DNA of 64,000 nucleotides from assembly GCA_029449235.1 (NCBI GenBank), contig JANATG010000002.1, forward strand, positions 4,154,001 to 4,218,000, in the 5' to 3' direction. This stretch comes from Linnemannia schmuckeri (lineage: Eukaryota; Mortierellomycota; Mortierellomycetes; Mortierellales; Mortierellaceae). Under the pieces are notes generated by a model. The model had not been told where the DNA came from. It did not search any database and worked only from the letters and a program-made list of their open reading frames with translations. Positions 1-12,800 of the stretch are shown here, piece by piece (within the stretch, counting starts at the first letter, position 1; every line of letters begins with the position of its first letter). The position numbers and the translations under genes are program-made.

Positions 1-446
1 AACAACTACAACCGACCTTGGGACAAGAGGACTAGAACATCGATTTAGTACTCAAAAACTGTCATATGTAGTAGTCCCTCCACCCCCTTGGTCGCTCTGT
101 TCTTTAGCTTTCATGTTTGTTTACTCTGAACCAACTTGAAAGTGCTCTTGTTGTTGTTTTTTCTCCTTCTAGTTCATAAACTACAACCCACACTTTCAAA
201 GTACAAAGCAATTATCCAATCCTCCCAAGAAGAAGAACAAAAAAAAAGTGATAAAAGGACCGTCATTCCCCTCCTACTCTTGTCCCCTCGAGTCCCTCTC
301 CATAAAAATATCCTCTTCCTACCTCCTTCACCACTCGTTTGTACATAACTCTTTCTCACTCTCTCACGCCCACCCCCTTCCCGAACACTACTTACACCTA
401 CCGTCCTTGTAATAATACTTCACCACAACTACGGCCACATCTCAAG
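1..446. other. Upstream region of the permease gene
   Basis: No complete gene is visible. The first 48 bases are open on the plus strand and end in TAG, so they could be the last codons of a gene lying to the left, but this is too short to judge. The rest is pyrimidine-rich and looks like the 5' untranslated and promoter region of the permease that starts at 447. Confidence 0.4.
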
Positions 447-1219
447 ATGACTGTCCCAGATATTGCAACGGACAACACGTTCCGTGACCACGGTGACGGA
501 ACCCGCCACCTCCGCCGCCCCGGCGAGTCCTTCCTCAGATGGCAAGGTCGTCGTCTGACCAACACCCGTACCTTTGCCTCGCTCGACCAGGAATGCGCAG
601 ACTCTCAGATGAAACGTGTCCTCACCGCCAAGGATCTTTCTGCCATGGGTATCGGTGCTATTATTGGTACCGGTATCTTTGTCCTCACAGGTAAGAACAA
701 GACGACAAAACGCCAAGTCAAGCAGTAATAGCGATATTGCTCGTCTATTTTCTACTCTTCTTCTACTATTGGGATCATCGCGGCGTTGCACCCTTGCTTG
801 TTTGCGTCTCTGCTGTTTTCATGTGTATTTTGTTGCTCCGACCAAACGAAAAAAGGGTCGTCTCCCACTCCGACAAAGAACGCTTATAACACAAGCAAGA
901 CAAGCGCCACTCTCCTTTCTTTTTACGCCTTTCTTGCCCTGACCATCCTTGGGCTTTATGTCAAACAAGAATAACCTTATTTACTCCGCGTTTGTCCTTC
1001 TATACTTTCCTTCTTCCATGAAATAGGTATCGTTGCGAACGAAAAGGCCGGTCCAGGTGTTGTCATTTCATTCGTTATTGCCTCGATTGTCGCCGGTCTT
1101 GCTGCCCTCTCCTACGCCGAGATGGCCTGTTTGGTCCCTATTGCCGGAAGTGCCTACACCTACACCTATGCCACCTGTGGAGAACTCATGGCCTGGATCA
1201 TCGGTTGGGATCTGTAAGT

Positions 1220-1260
<41 letters not shown>

Positions 1261-2659
1261 GGCATACGCATGTCCACGTCCTTCCCCTGTTCCCCTGCAT
1301 GTGTACATTTTTTTTGCGAGTTACGTTGGTTGGTTAGACCGGCATGGTAAATTGGGCAAAATGCTAATTAACCCCTATTCATGCATTCCTTTTGTACTCT
1401 TTGTACACAATAGCATTCTTGAGTACTTGGTTGGAGCAGCTACGGTCTCGGTCGGTTTCGCACATTACCTTGAGGCGTTCTTCGAGGACGCCTTTGGGTA
1501 CCACGGCGAAAAGAGGCTGATGGAAGCACCCTTCTCCTACAAGGACGACATTTTCGAATTGACTGGTTCCTGGTTCTCAATTCCCTCGTTCGTGATTGTC
1601 CTTCTCTTGACCTTCATCCTCTGCAGAGGCGTCAAGTCCTCGGCCCGTGTCAACAACGTCCTGGTCGTCATCAAGGTCCTTGTCATTGTGGTCTTTATCT
1701 TTGGTGCCTGCAAGTTTGTTGAAAAGAAGAACTTTGACCCCTTCATCCCCCCAAACACTGGTTCCTTTGGCTCCTTTGGTGGATCGGGTGTTCTTCGTGG
1801 AGCGACGATTGTCTTCTTCGCCTTTATCGGTTTCGACGCCATCTCAACTGCAGCCCAGGAGGCCCGTAACCCTCAGCGTGATCTTCCCATCGGTATCGGT
1901 TTCAGTTTGATCTTTTGCACGGTTCTCTACCTCGCTACCTCGGTCGTCATGTTGGGCGTCGTCAACTACACGGAAATTGCCGGCAAGGGTGTCAGTGACG
2001 CTCCCTTCAAGGTCGTCACCATGAAGACTGGACAACGCTGGCTCGCCATCTTCTGTGAGGTCGGTATCTTGGCCGGTTTGATCTCAGTCATGTTGGTCCT
2101 CTTGCTCGGACAGCCCCGTATCTTCTTCTCCATGGCCATCGACGGTCTCTTCCCCCAGTTCGCCTCCAAGCTGCACCCCAAGTACAAGACCCCCGTCATC
2201 ACCACAGCCCTCTCTGGTTTCCTTGTTGCCACCGCCGGAGGATTGTTGCCCGTCTCTCTCCTGGCCGATTTAACATCTGTCGGTACTCTCTTTGCATTCT
2301 TCTTGGTCCACAGTTCAGTCTTGATCCTCCGCTGGCGTGAACCCCATCGCGAGCGTCGTTTCAAGGTGCCCTTCGGGCCCGTCCTCCCTGTCCTCGGTGC
2401 ACTTTCGTGCGTTGGTCTGATTGCTGTCGACTCTGTCTCGGCCATCATCCGTTTGGTCATCTGGTTGGCCATCGGTCTTGTTGTCTATTTTGCCTACGGT
2501 ATGCGCAACTCTCGCCTCAACAACCCCGAGAAGTACGCCGCCCCCGACCACATGCAGGTCGTCAACGAGGGTCACAGCCATCATGCCAACGTCGAGGTCA
2601 AGGAGGGCGAGCAGCAGCTCTACCGCCTCGACCCTGCACAGCCCGAGCACAAGGTCTAA
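447..2659 (+). CDS. Cationic amino acid permease (APC superfamily), three exons
   Basis: Proton-coupled uptake or vacuolar/plasma-membrane transport of amino acids, most like the CAT/YfnA branch of the APC superfamily. Proposed exons are 447-690, 1027-1213 and 1414-2659, giving 558 residues; the frame is continuous across both GT-AG junctions. TM1 carries the family motif GIGAIIGTGIFVLTG at about residues 67-81, directly after a hydrophilic N-terminus ending KRVLTAKDLSAMG. TM3 has AEMACLVPIAGSAYTY, and the FFAFIGFDAISTAAQEARNP motif follows in exon 3. About twelve hydrophobic segments are visible, then a hydrophilic tail rich in His and Glu. The ATG at 447 is the first in the frame that leads into the conserved TM1. 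Intron 2 carries an unbroken run of 38 T. The gene is tail to tail with the J-domain gene. Substrate specificity cannot be read from the sequence. Confidence 0.9.
1222..1259 (+). repeat. 38-base poly-T run inside intron 2
   Basis: An uninterrupted T run starts nine bases after the donor site at 1214 in the permease gene. It is far from the acceptor at 1413, so it is unlikely to be the polypyrimidine tract used for that splice. Confidence 0.95.
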
Positions 2660-2834
2660 GGACAAGTCTCTAAACACATACACACAACTGTACTTTTTTC
2701 TACCCTCTCAGCGAGCATTTACTTTTTTACTCTAATAAAAACAAAAACTTCTTTGCTACCAAATCAAGTATACATAGCCATTGAAAAAAAACCCTCATGC
2801 TGAGAATGCATGTCGTTCAGTCGATTTGGGCGAG

Positions 2835-4123
2835 TCATTCTTTCCGATAGAATTTGCCTTGACGCTTGATCCGGGCTTTGATGGCGGCACGTGTGTCAGA
2901 GAAGGCACTGTCCTCGCCCAGCTTCATCTCCAGCAACATATATCTGAGTTCACACCTAAACTGCGTAACACACTCGTCCTTTCCCACCAGTGTGTCCATC
3001 CACGACTTCACTTGCACCGCCGTCTCTGACACTACTCGATTTCGTATGTATTAAGTAAGAGAAGACGGTCAGATCCTAGAAGTTGTTCTCTCACACTGGA
3101 ACACAGCACCAAAGTCTGCAAAAGACAGTCATGAAGGAGGGTCCCTATTTTTTTGCTTACCAGCGATCTCAGTAAGAGTCTGAAGAAGTCTCCTGCTGGT
3201 CCTTCCTCTCCAAAAAGAGCACCGGCCCAACTTGCGAGATGACCACCGATGCCGAGATATACAACTGATGCAGCACCGTAGTCTGTTCAAACGGCGCCAG
3301 ATTCGGCATCAGCCTCCCCATCCACCCTCCTCCACTCCCAGCAGTCAAGACCAACGACATCTCAATAGCACCCATGACAGCCAACATAATAAACCTCCAG
3401 TACCGTCCATAGTTACCCTTGCCTACAAGGTTCATGAGGAACAGAACGATCCCGGCGCCGGAATAGAAGGTGTAGATGGTTTTGAGCCCCGCTTGGAGGT
3501 AGTCCTTATTGGTTTTGCAGGTTGTGCATTTCAAGACTGTGGGTCCGAAGCGGTCATAGTTGAGGCAGAGTGCTGGGTCGACGAGAACTTCGTGTGCTGC
3601 TCTGATTCCGACAAACATATCTTTATGAGAGGAAAGAGTGAGAGAGAGTATCAAGAGAGAGAGACATGTAATGTTAGTGGTAATAAACAAGACACATATA
3701 CAAAGTAAAAACAAAGTAGTACTCAACCACTCTTGATCATATCTTGAAGAAGGTTTGTTCAGTTTCAGTCATTCTTCATCGTAATCCTCCTTCGTTTTGT
3801 TCGCCTAACACGTACCCAGCACGAGCTTGCTCAGCTTTATCAGGATGGTACTGCAGATTCGCCTTCTTGAAATTCATCTTGAACTGCTTCTGCGTGAGTG
3901 AACCAAACTTGAGCCCCAAGATAGCATAATGATTCCCTTCCATCGTCCGGATACTCTCATAAACCAACGACGATAGATACAAGCCCAGAATAATCATTAG
4001 AGTCCAGTTAAAGTCCCGCTGGAATCGTGTAGACCCTTTGCGCGGGAGTTTGGGCGAATTGGATCCGTACCGGCGAGAGTAGTAGATTGCTTGGAGGCCA
4101 TGGTTGGGATGAAGGCCCATCAT
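2835..4123 (-). CDS. ER-type membrane J-domain protein (DnaJ family)
   Basis: Probable Hsp70 co-chaperone anchored in the ER membrane. Exon 1 (4123-3816) encodes a short N-terminus, a hydrophobic helix (LMIILGLYLSSLVYESI) and most of a J domain with the diagnostic HPD in LQYHPDKAEQA. A 20-base microexon (3742-3723) reads GYDQEWLN and restores the frame into exon 3 (from 3620), which continues FVGIRAAHEVLVDPALCLNYDRFGP and then several membrane segments. The 3' end is unclear. The reading frame closes with TGA at 3169, yet an in-frame block at 3030-2835 (ending AAIKARIKRQGKFYRKE) looks like the expected C-terminal part of this family. Joining the two needs a frame change near 3190 plus further introns. 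This could be a recent frameshift, a sequencing error, or a splice I have not found. The start uses the first of two adjacent ATGs. Confidence 0.72.
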
Positions 4124-4600
4124 ATCCAAAAGAATAGCTGGGATTGTTGGCTCATATTCCTTTGATATTTTCTACGCGTTTCCGTGGTTCTCGGTTATCC
4201 TGTTTAGTTTTTTTTTGTTTTTGGGTTATGGGTTTTCGTTGAGTCCCTCGCTGCGAGGAGTGAGATAAGAGTTCTACACCTGCTAGAGTGTTGATGAGTT
4301 GTTGTGTGGGTTGTGGATGAGTAAAAGAATGAAAGATTCCTCATCGTTGTCCTCCTTCTCGACTTTTACATTCGTGTTCATTCATAACTTGAAGAGACAA
4401 AGGGGCGGGAAAAGGGAGAGAGTGGCTCAAGGGCGTGAATGTGGATGTTCATATTTTTAAAAAAAAAATGTGGGGGAGTAAGGGTGATTCGTTATTGATC
4501 AACACGAAAAATTAGTGGCAATCTCATCTATGACTTTGTCAGTCTCATCACATCACTCTCTCCATGACCACTTGACACGTCCTACGAGTACGAGTCTACG

Positions 4601-4637
<37 letters not shown>

Positions 4638-7591
4638 GAACGCGAACTATGACCTTGAGAGTAACCGCCTCATTTCCTTTCTTACTTTTCCTGAGCAGGG
4701 GTACTTTCCTAAAAAAAAAAAAAAAAAAAAAAAGGCGAGCTGGCTAATTCTTCCAGCGATGTGGCCCTCTCTCTTTTATTCCGAGAACGTCAATGGAATC
4801 CTTCTTCGCGTTACTATCAAAGAAAAAGGGACCTTATTACGATCCAGGGACTCTATCTTTTTATTTTTTCACTTTGACAGCTACTGTTTCTTCCTCAACC
4901 CTTGTTCTTTCTTCCTTCATGCAGGATATCTCTCCTTCTCGTCTCTTTGTCACTCTTACTCTCGTTCTCTTTCTCTCTCCTTCTTCGAACATCATCCCCT
5001 CACTGGACACCGGAGACTACCTTCGGATGTGAGTGCATTAGACACTTCCCTCTCTCTCTGGCAAAGCAATACATACCCATACATACACCATCTCCTCCTT
5101 CATAATAGTTCCTCAAGAAAGCTTATCCATCGGCCCTCCTTTGACTACCTTTTCTCACACTTTTCTCACGCCCTCCTGTTAATATTTTTTCCTCCGCTTT
5201 TGTGCGCATACGTATTTCGCACTAATATTATGAGGAACATGCATGCTCCTCAAAGTGATGGGTAGGGATTTCAGTTCAATTAAGGCTCCGGCTCAGGACG
5301 CAGGCGTGCAAAAGAAAAAAAAATTGTCCTCTGATGCATGCCGTTACTACATAATCGGCTACAGGAGTTAAAATTGGGTGATAATTTCAAACAGAAGAGA
5401 ACGTAGCCAGAAATAGGGAGAAACCGGATACGGATGTGAGTGGAGAGGAGTAGGGGGGGCAGGAAGGCAAAGTGTGGATAGGGGACAAGGGATAAATTCA
5501 GTCAAGAATAGTAAATTGATGCAGAGAGCGGATAGGAAGGAGGGGAGGCGAAAGCCCAAAGGTGGAGATCCTGAGTCAGTGGACTCTTTCCTACTGGACA
5601 AAATAGATTCGAAAGGACGAACGAAACAATCATATCAAACAATCGACAAACATGAAGAGAAGTGTTGTCCAGAAGATAAGCAAGTAAGGTATCGAAGGAT
5701 TGCAATCGATCGCTGAAGCAAAGGATAAACAAGAAGTCCACGAAGGAGGGAGAAATAACAAAAAAACAAGGCTTATAAACAACTCGTTGGTGAGATATGT
5801 GGTGATGGTCGCAGCAAAGTAGGGTTCAGACCAATGGTTCTTGTCGTTTACTTGCTGGATGAGCCAAGAACGCCAGAGGAGCACGCCATGTTCTGCTTGT
5901 TTGTCCTTTCACTCAATTTCTGAACTCTGAATTCAAAAACGCATTAACGCCGAAGAAAGGGGGCAGTCTGTCATTCGTGCTCTTGCGCTTTTTTTTTGCT
6001 CTGTTTGTATGAACTGTACCACACGCGCACCACCGACCCCTCAGCTCACCCCTGGTTGTTGTTGTCCGCAACCCGGCTGTTTCTGCAGCGAGTAAATCCG
6101 AAGCACCCTTCATCTCTTTTTTTTCATACATTTGTACTTTTGTGGTGTCTGTTTAGTTTAAGCGAACTCTATGGATACGCCATCGTTTGCTTATTGGGAA
6201 TAACCTTCGGTGTTTTATTCAAAACGTCCCTCACCGGAGAAAGAAAAAAAAAGATCCGACGACATGGTTGGATACAGCACGTTGTCATGAATTGTCTTTT
6301 ATGAGCAACACCACAACAGAAGGATTTTACAAGCAAAACAAACAATGGCAAAAAAAGAAGTTAACGGACATGATCGAACAATGAATGACGATCCGGTTGG
6401 GATAAGGTAACGGTCTGAGCAAGAATGATGTGAACTTCATCGAAGAACGAAGATAGCAACGAGATAAAGCTTTGGGATGTGAGAAAGAGGGGGACACCAA
6501 GAAGGGTAGAAGGCGAGGATCTGTGCCGAAGGTGGCTGTTCAATTGATAACAGCGCGCGCGGATCTCGACTGAAGAATTGATATGGACGTCGTTTGTTCG
6601 CTCGTCGTGGGGGTAGTAATAAGGTGAGATAGTAAGACGGAAACAGGCGCCAACAACAAGGCGTACCATTGAGAACACACAAGGGCGCCCACACGGGCAA
6701 GTCAATAAAGGGTGATAATGATGACAGGGTTGACTCTTCTGTTGCTGTTTCAGCGTAGACGCAAAGAAAGAGGATGGGCAGTGGCAAGAGAGGCACTCGA
6801 AAGAGGCAGGCATCAGGTATACCGGGTACACCAGGCGCACCAAGGCCAACAAATAGGCATCAATGCCATCATCCATTCCTTCCTTCTTAATAAAAATTCC
6901 TACTGCTGCTTGGTTTCTAGCCACCACCCACTCTCACTCGACTACAACGAAAGGTGTGAATGAGGATGATGAGTCCTTCTCCTACTTGTAAAGAGTACAC
7001 AGGTGTCCATATACTCCAATTGACGCATTGACAACCCTTGACGCTTTTCGCTGTCATCATCTTCCGTCAAGGTATTTGCCTTGACTGTGCAATACATAAT
7101 AAACAGCCTTGTATACATCCCCTTTCTTTCGTGGGGTCATAGTATCGGATGAGCAGGGGAATATGACATGAATGATGACCCGATTTGGCAATGGACACTT
7201 ATGCCAGAGGACCTACCTCTCCATGCAAGTTCATGTATTCCGCCCAGTCACCCCTTTCGCACCCGGCATCCGCTACTAATCAAACTTGACGATATTTATC
7301 CTTCTCTTTCTAAACTCAGCTTTCTTTTACTCGCTTGCTGTCTTTGACTCTTTTTTTTTTTTTTGTCCATTTCACCTTTTTTTTCTTTTTCTCATTCCAT
7401 TTTCTTCTTTCTTTTCTTCACTCTTCATTCTTCTCTTCTTCCCTTCTTCCTCCCCCCCCCCCCCTCTCTCTCCTTTCGTTCCTGTCCCTGTCTATAATCC
7501 GTCCCCTCCCGATCCCTCTCCCTTCCCTCTCTTCTCTCCTCCTTGCACCCTTGCATAGTCAAATTAACACATACACACACATATATTACTC
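4124..7591. other. 3.4-kb intergenic region without a recognisable gene
   Basis: I see no ORF with protein-like composition and no tRNA-like B box. The region holds two long A runs (4601-4635 and 4711-4733), CT-rich stretches at about 4850-5230 and 7330-7560, and short AT-rich segments. The last kilobase probably contains the promoter and a pyrimidine-rich leader of the RCH1-type gene. It also serves as the upstream region of the J-domain gene. Confidence 0.5.
4601..4635 (+). repeat. 35-base poly-A run
   Basis: An uninterrupted A run lies about 480 bp upstream of the J-domain gene start. A second run of 23 A follows at 4711-4733. Confidence 0.95.
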
Positions 7592-9409
7592 ATGGCTGCT
7601 GCACATAACCCTAACGTCTCTGTTGGATCAACAACTGTTCAAGGCGACAGCAGCAACGACCCACAGACCATTATTACTCACCCGTCCGAATCAGAACAAA
7701 TCCATCCTCAATACACTCATTCGCCCTCCAATTCCATCTCTACAACCACCGCAACCGCCATCAGTTCTCCTCTTCAACAACAACAACATACCTTCGGTTC
7801 TACTACTGTTGTCACTACCTCTTCTGAGAAAGAGGAGAGGTCATACCCCCAGGAGAATGCAACGGAAAGCAACAGCAAGCTACAGCCTAATGCAGCTACA
7901 ACAGCAACCACTTCAATAGCTCCTTCCTCCAAATCCAACTCCGAATCAGTCTCCGTCCCAATAGGCCAGCATCTCGAACAACAACCTGCAGCATCATCAC
8001 CAACACCAACAACACCAGCGAAACCCTCGTGGAAGGCCAAGGCATGGGACATTTGGATGAAGAACTGGTTCCTCCTCGGACTGGTCATCGTCATCATCCT
8101 CGCCCGCTATTTCCCAGGCTGGGGTCGAACCGGGGGCCCGATCCGGCCCGAATACTCGGTCAAGTACGGCATTACCGCCTGTATCTTCTTGCTCTCGGGT
8201 TTGTCCCTCAAGACCCGCGACTTGTTGACCTCGGCCATGAACTACCGTGCCCATCTTATGGTTCAGATTACCTCCTTTGTCATCATCCCGCTCTTTGTCA
8301 AGGCTATCACGGCGCTCTTGGGGCTTACGTCGTTGAATGCGAAGCTCTTGGCTGGTATGGCTGTCACCTCTGCGACGCCCACCACGATCTCGTCGAACGT
8401 TGTCATGACCGCCAACTCGAACGGAAACGAATCCTTGGCGTTGTTCAATGCAGCCTTTGGTAACCTGCTCGGAGTCTTTATCTCGCCCCTCATTGTCTTG
8501 ATCCTCCTCCACTCTACTCCAGAAACTCCCTCGGGCCAACATGGATTGGATTACGCTACCATCCTCAGAGATCTAGGTACCACCATCTTGGTGCCCATTG
8601 TTGTCGGTCAGATCTATCTCTACTACTTTCCTAAATCGATCGCCTGGGCCAAATCTAAAGTGCATTTCCCAACCCTCAACAGCTCCTGTCTTTTGATTCT
8701 TGTCTGGACCGTTTTCTGTGATGCCTTCAACAACAACACTTTCTCGTCAGTCTCTGCGGGCGAGATTATTGCGATCGGTGCACTTCAGGGAGTCATCTTT
8801 TGGATCATGACGTTCTTCCTCGGATTCTTGGCCCGTTCACGTCCCGCCCAACTCAGGATTCTGAAGATCATGGATCAGCAGCATCAGGAATCCCTCCGTC
8901 AAGAAGCCCACCTTGAAGACCAGACCGTTTCCAACCTCCAAACCTCAGTATCTTCCGCCGAAAACGACCACGCCAACGTCACCAGAGGCCTTTCCCTCCC
9001 ACGCAACAAGGTCCAAAAGTTCCTGGAACCCATGTCAAAGGAAGACACTGTCGCAATTTTGTTCTGTGGAGGCACAAAGTCTGTCGCCATGGGAATTCCC
9101 ATGATCAAGATCTTGTACTCTTCCAGTGCTGGATCACAATTGGCAGGTCTTTTGGCCACCCCTCTGTTGATCTACCATGTCGAACAATTGTTTTCAGGTG
9201 CTTTTATGGTCGGTTGGTTGAAGAAGTGGGTTGGTCGTGGCGAGGAGACACTTGAGTCGTTTGAGAAGAAGCCCAAGGCCTCCAAGAAGCAGCATCAGGA
9301 TGAGGAGGTTATTGGCGCTGGAGCTGGAGCTGTGGGCGAAAAGGGTGAGGGTGTCCACATCAACCAGACTTCTACCTCCTTGTCGTCCAACTCTACCGCT
9401 CGCCCATAG
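7592..9409 (+). CDS. RCH1: RCH1/SLC10A7-type membrane transporter
   Basis: Member of the bile acid:sodium symporter superfamily. In yeast-like fungi Rch1 sits in the plasma membrane and restrains calcium influx; human SLC10A7 has a related role. The gene is a single exon of 605 residues starting at ATG 7592. Residues 1 to about 145 are a disordered Ser/Thr/Gln/Pro-rich tail. From about residue 150 a WMKNWFLLGLVIVII helix opens a roughly ten-helix core containing YGITACIFLLSGLSLKTRDL, the SATPTTISSNVVMTANSNGNESLALFNA substrate-site region (split here only by the reporting limit), and the late block ILFCGGTKSVAMGIPMI. A charged loop of about 70 residues separates helices near residues 420-490, which is longer than the core requires. 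The C-terminus is Lys/Gly-rich. Neighbours give no functional hint. The family call rests on the SBF core motifs; calcium function is by homology. Confidence 0.88.
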   Translation: MAAAHNPNVSVGSTTVQGDSSNDPQTIITHPSESEQIHPQYTHSPSNSISTTTATAISSPLQQQQHTFGSTTVVTTSSEKEERSYPQENATESNSKLQPNAATTATTSIAPSSKSNSESVSVPIGQHLEQQPAASSPTPTTPAKPSWKAKAWDIWMKNWFLLGLVIVIILARYFPGWGRTGGPIRPEYSVKYGITACIFLLSGLSLKTRDLLTSAMNYRAHLMVQITSFVIIPLFVKAITALLGLTSLNAKLLAGMAVTSATPTTISSNVVMTANSNGNESLALFNAAFGNLLGVFISPLIVLILLHSTPETPSGQHGLDYATILRDLGTTILVPIVVGQIYLYYFPKSIAWAKSKVHFPTLNSSCLLILVWTVFCDAFNNNTFSSVSAGEIIAIGALQGVIFWIMTFFLGFLARSRPAQLRILKIMDQQHQESLRQEAHLEDQTVSNLQTSVSSAENDHANVTRGLSLPRNKVQKFLEPMSKEDTVAILFCGGTKSVAMGIPMIKILYSSSAGSQLAGLLATPLLIYHVEQLFSGAFMVGWLKKWVGRGEETLESFEKKPKASKKQHQDEEVIGAGAGAVGEKGEGVHINQTSTSLSSNSTARP

Positions 9410-9863
9410 ACACAACAGCATTTACTTTTTTTTTTTTTTTAGACTTTTGAGAGAAGATGGAGAGAGTGAGAGGACTTCAATCCACCCTCTTTTTTTCTCT
9501 CCACTTCCCCGTATTTTTTTTATAATTCGCATTTAGATTCCCCCATTTCCTCAGATATCCACTCCCCCTCCCTCCTCACTTTACTCTCATTTTATCCTAT
9601 CTTACTCCTATCTATCAAAATTTCCAATAATAATCCTCTGCTCCCTTCCAACTTATCTCTTACTCTTCGCTATCCATTGTTTGATCGACTGCTGTGTGTC
9701 AGTGGTAGCATAACGATAGATACAAGTGATGTATTGTAGAATGTGGGTGTATGTATATAAACAAAGAGTATGTGTAAAAGTGTGTGAATATGTACGACTA
9801 TGTAAAAACGTCAACTCCAGCGGCTCTCATTCCTCGCCTCTTCGTCCCTCCTTGCGCGTCTAT
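9410..9863. other. Convergent 3' region
   Basis: Lies between the tails of the RCH1-type gene (+) and the H+-ATPase gene (-). It holds T-rich and CT-rich sequence, including an 18-base T run near 9426-9443, as expected for 3' untranslated regions. No gene is visible. Confidence 0.6.
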
Positions 9864-12800
9864 TTAATGTTTCTGGGCCAAGAACTTCCGTCTCCTACTC
9901 GCAGGCACACAAAGCGTCCAGTAATTAAACACCTGGACCTTAATGAAGTCTAATACCACGCACGACACAAATGAGATCCCAAACACCGCCAAAGCCTCAG
10001 CAACAGGAACCTTGGGCGTCAACCATCCAAAGATGACCATCAACAGCGCGACGACCTGGGTACCAATGATCACAATCGTAAACATGACTGACGGCATGGA
10101 TTGCCAAAAGTATCCCTTCAATCGGGTCGAGAAGATGAGGAAGTGAGGAGCGGACGAAATGTGGAGGTACATGATCGAGTCCAATCTGCGGTCAACTACC
10201 GTCATGTCACCGTCGGCTTCGGGGTGTGGGATGTATCCGTGGGCTTTCCAGAAGTAGAAAAAATGACCGAAGGAGAGACCTGTGAGCAAGATACCCAACA
10301 GGCATGAGAGGAAGATCAATTGGCCCACTCTCCACTTGTCTGGCTTTGATGAGATCTATGGAGGATAATACAATTACAAGGTTAGTGCCGTTACAAATGA
10401 CAATTGTCACAAATAAAAGAAATAAGAGAGAAAATAAAACGAAGAAAAGCTACCTGAGCGTTGTCGACGGCGATGACGAGGGAGGCAAGGTCGTTGAGGA
10501 TACAGATAAGAACCAATAGCTTAGCAGGAAGGGTCCAGTCATAGGCAAGGATAACCACAAAGAAGAAAACCAAGAAATGCACCGTCGACGTGATTCGGTA
10601 CAGTGCATACGACCGCATTCTTTGGAAGATAGCTCTCGAAGTCAACAGTCCATCAACAATCGTCGACAGTCCGGGTGCCAACAGCACAATATCTGCTGCA
10701 GATCGAGCCGCATCTGTACATCCATGGACCGCGATACCGACATTGGCTTTCTTAAGCGCGGGGGCATCATTGACTCCATCGCCCGTCATACCGACCAACT
10801 GTCCCTGACGTTGAAGAGCCTCCACGATCCTGAACTTGTGCTCGGGCGTGACCTCTGCAAAGCCGTCGGCGTTGTTGAACTTTTCGGACCCAATCTCATC
10901 CCGCATCGAGGCGTCCGAGATATGCGACGCATCCAAAATGACCTCTCCCAGTCCAAGACGACGCGACACCTCCTTGGCAATAATCTGTTGATCTCCCGTC
11001 ACCATCTTGATCGAAAGTCCCATATGCTGACAACGTTCGATTGTCTCTGCAGAGTCTGGGCGAGGGGGGTCCAACATAGCAGCCAATCCGACCAGAGTCC
11101 ACTTGTCCGATCCAGCAATCGTCCTGGCAACACCTAAGGATCTCAGACCACGCTGAGCCATGACGACCGAAGCCCTGAGAGCCATTTCATCACCACCAAC
11201 CAACTGCAGAATCACCTGAGGGGCACCCTTGGCAACCTTGAATGTGACCTCGTTTTCCAGATCCCGAACCGTCGCCTGGGTGTACTTGTCGCTAGGATTG
11301 AAGGGCACAAAACTGCTGATCTCGTATCCAGGGACAGTGGTGTTCGACAACCGGTTTCTCAACAATGGCACTTGACGCTCTGCTGCCTGACGGATCGCCA
11401 ACTCGATCGGGTCGTTGGCTCCATACTCCGAGGCCAGGTAAGAGTACAACATCAAATCCTGAGGCGTGAATCCTTCAGAGAGGTAAGGCTCATCAAAGGT
11501 CAACTCGTTCAACGTCAGGGTTCCCGTCTTGTCTGAGCAGAGCACATTAAGCGAGGCCATCTCCTCCACTGCAGCGAGTCGCTTCACAATCACCTGTTTG
11601 GCCGCCAAACTCCTAGCGCCGACTGCCATCGTGACCGCCATGACCGAGGGGAGACCGACAGGGATAGAGGCCACCGAGAGAATCAAGACTGGGTTCAAGA
11701 TCTTGAGAACCTGACCACGGACGGGGTCGTCCTTGAACATGATGAACTGAACAATGATGATGATGACCACCAAGACCAGAGTGAATAGAATTAAAAAGTT
11801 GCCAATTTTGCCAATGACCTTCTGAAAATGCCCCTCGTCCTGAGTTGTTGCCATGAGATGAGCCGCCTTGCCGATAAAAGTGTTCCTGCCAGTCTTGGTG
11901 ACAATAGCGCGCTGCTGCCCCTGCTTGACGACCGTGGAAGAATAAACCTCATCACCCTTGGACTTGCTCACCGCAAAGGACTCGCCCGTCAACGAAGACT
12001 GGTCGACCAACAAATCGCCCTGTGCGGAAGCTCCCGAAGCATCAATCCCCAAAAGCTTGCCATCTGCTGGAATAATATCGCCCAACCGAAGAATTACAAT
12101 ATCGCCCGGCACCAATTGAGTCGTGTCAAGTTCCTGAAGTCGACCGTCTCTCCAGCATCGGGTCTTGAGGGCTAACGTCTGTCGCAGAGCGTCGACCGCC
12201 GATTCTGCGCGTGCCTCCTCGACATATCCAATGATTGCGTTCAGGAACAGTAGGCCCAGAATCGTCGCAAAGTTGAACCAATCCTATTCACAGCATGTTC
12301 ATCGTGTTAGTTCGGCTTTTTTTTCAATCTTTTCTTTTTTGCTTTTGTGTTGTTGGTGTGTCTGTTTTTTGTTGGCTGTATTTCTTGCGCCGCATCGTCC
12401 CATCTCGTCCAGCAAGCACTGCCCCTCTTCAGCCCCTCCAACTTCCCTCTCTTTTCTTCTCCCGCCGGATCGATGTTTATGTGCGCACAAAACAACAAAG
12501 AGCCACAAAACTTTGAAGCAAAGAAAACAATAAGCGTCGAAAAAAAAAAAAGTTGCCTACTCGTAATCGCCCAGACCCCGCCCTTACCACCATCACTCCA
12601 CCGCCGTCTTCTTCCACTCACGCTCTCCCTTCCCACCTCACAAACAACTACAACACAAGCCTTCACATTAAAAAAAAAACGATAAGGCTTACCTTGACAA
12701 TGGCAGAGATAATACACGAAAGCTCAATCAAGAACGCAATTGGCCCCACGAAATACCCCAAAAACTTCAACACCGGATTCCTCTTGACCTCTGTCAACTC

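Noticed and set aside
1033..1350. ORFs on both strands across permease exon 2 and the poly-T run
   Set aside because: They overlap the well-supported permease exons and translate the T run as Phe or the A run as Lys; they are shadows.
6361..6927. A 188-codon minus-strand frame in the long intergenic region
   Set aside because: Composition is Ser/Leu/His-rich without domain, promoter or splice support, and another frame over the same bases is equally open.
7335..7919. A plus-strand frame overlapping the start of the RCH1-type gene
   Set aside because: It translates the pyrimidine-rich leader and then runs out of frame with the real coding sequence.
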